DNA of 64,000 nucleotides from Hydractinia symbiolongicarpus (Eukaryota; Cnidaria; Hydrozoa; Anthoathecata; Hydractiniidae). The translations under genes and the position numbers were made by a program. The notes under the pieces were generated by a model, which saw only the letters and a program-made list of their open reading frames with translations, made no database searches and was not told the origin of the DNA. Where the stretch lies: NCBI RefSeq assembly GCF_029227915.1, contig NC_079883.1:13454001-13518000 (forward strand). Direction: 5' to 3'. Below, piece after piece: positions 63,157-64,000 of the stretch; within the stretch, counting starts at the first letter, position 1, and each line of letters opens with the position of its first letter.

Positions 63157-64000
63157 GTCAGTATCTTAAACCTCAAAAGCGATGAAAAGTGTTCATTTTC
63201 ATCAAGAAAAATAACAGTAGAATATATACGGTATTGTTGTATTGGCAGCGCATTCTGTTTAACAGGGCTCAAATAGTTCAGTACGGTCAGTAAAATTAAG
63301 GAATTACCAGTAATCTTTCCAGTCAGTAAAATCAGGGAATTACCAGTGATCTCTGCAGTCGGTAAAATCAGAGAATTACCAATGATCCGTACAGTCGGTA
63401 AAATCAGAGAATTACCAGTGATCTCTGCAGTCGGTAAAATCAGAGAATTACCAATGATCCGTACAGTCGGTAAAATCAGAGAATTAACAATGATCTCTGC
63501 AGTCGGTAAAATTATCAGGGAATAATATAACCATTTTTCTAATTTATAGAAAAAACAACAGCTTCATAAAACGGTGTAGACAGCTAAATAACTGAATGTG
63601 ACATGATTGATGCCCACTGCAACGTTCACGGAACAATTCTTTCAGATATTAATTAAGTTTACTGAATTTTATAAGTAAAATATATGTTTCGACCAAGGAA
63701 TTCTGGCTAATTTTTGTTATTTTCTCGACATTCAGTCTTCACTAAATATGGCAATAGATACTATTGGAGAAATTAATTCGCTAAATTTGTAGAAATGTTT
63801 AATAATTAGCTAACAATTGATTCTTTTCTTGTGATGTGTTTAATTTCAACACATTACTCTTACTGTCCATAATGCGTGAAAATAAATTTACGCAAAAGAA
63901 TTTACATAGTGCACTTTGCCATAAATAAAAGTTGAAGTGCTGCCAAGAACACGACATTTTTGTTGTTGTTAGTTTGTATCGCCAAAATGTGAGCAGCTGG
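63157..64000. other. COPS3 intron 11 (start)
   Basis: Non-coding after the GTCAGT donor. Contains the 36-bp tandem array (63284-63526) and AT-rich DNA. No further COPS3 exon (the expected acidic stretch after the PCI helices) is recognisable before the window ends. Confidence 0.6.
63284..63526. repeat. 36-bp tandem array, about 6.7 units, with two-unit higher-order pattern
   Basis: CAGTCGGTAAAATCAGAGAA-type units begin at 63284, 63320, 63356, 63392, 63428, 63464 and 63500, exactly 36 bp apart. Unit ends alternate between GATCTCTG and GATCCGTA, so the recent growth unit was probably a 72-bp pair. It lies in COPS3 intron 11. Confidence 0.9.

Noticed and set aside
63157-63276. Continuation of COPS3 exon 11 past 63156
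   Set aside because: The residues after Leu-Leu-Gln-Met no longer resemble CSN3, and GTCAGT at 63157 is a usable donor.
63284-63526. CRISPR-like array
   Set aside because: Units are continuous 36-bp repeats without unique spacers, in a eukaryotic intron.

Overview
This is eukaryotic (metazoan) nuclear DNA. It is AT-rich, its genes are split by introns with GT..AG borders, and repeats are dense. The innexin has the first extracellular loop layout I associate with cnidarian innexins (a Cys-Trp-Ile stretch, a Gly-Tyr-Tyr-Gly-Ile-Pro stretch and a Cys-Ser-Thr-Glu stretch). My best guess is therefore a cnidarian, probably a hydrozoan. That is inference from one family plus base composition. No bacterial operon, CRISPR array or functional RNA gene was seen.

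Layout, all five genes on the + strand. (1) 1-6368: a rearranged Helitron-like element, a 41-bp tandem array, a TATA box and a four-exon gene for a secreted two-domain Kazal inhibitor (1230-2410). These are followed by a decayed PIF/Harbinger transposase and a possible opposite-strand partner. (2) 6369-32841: a six-exon gene for an eight-finger C2H2 zinc-finger protein with an N-terminal coiled coil. Its first intron is 20.2 kb and carries two intact non-autonomous Helitron-like copies, an RTE-like LINE fragment and a 61-nt hairpin. Its fifth intron carries a longer frameshifted LINE copy. (3) 32842-38445: a long AT-rich 3' region with a MITE and one orphan candidate exon. (4) 38446-46302: NRDE2, seven exons, with foldback elements in two introns. 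(5) 46303-48412: a mosaic of repeats. (6) 48413 to past the right edge: COPS3 (COP9 signalosome subunit 3), eleven exons visible, C-terminal end outside the window. A complete innexin gene (59019-60506) with its own TATA box and poly(A) signal lies inside COPS3 intron 7 in the same orientation, next to a tRNA-derived SINE.

The genes do not form a pathway. NRDE2 (nuclear RNA surveillance partner of MTR4) and COPS3 (protein degradation control) are housekeeping genes. The innexin makes gap junctions, the Kazal protein is a secreted inhibitor, and the zinc-finger protein is a likely DNA-binding regulator. I found no clear new multi-gene system. The most useful novelties are a Helitron-like family with one internally inverted copy, the nested innexin with a stop-free in-frame intron, a second in-frame acceptor in NRDE2, a pre-miRNA-like hairpin, and a tandem array with a two-unit higher-order pattern in COPS3.
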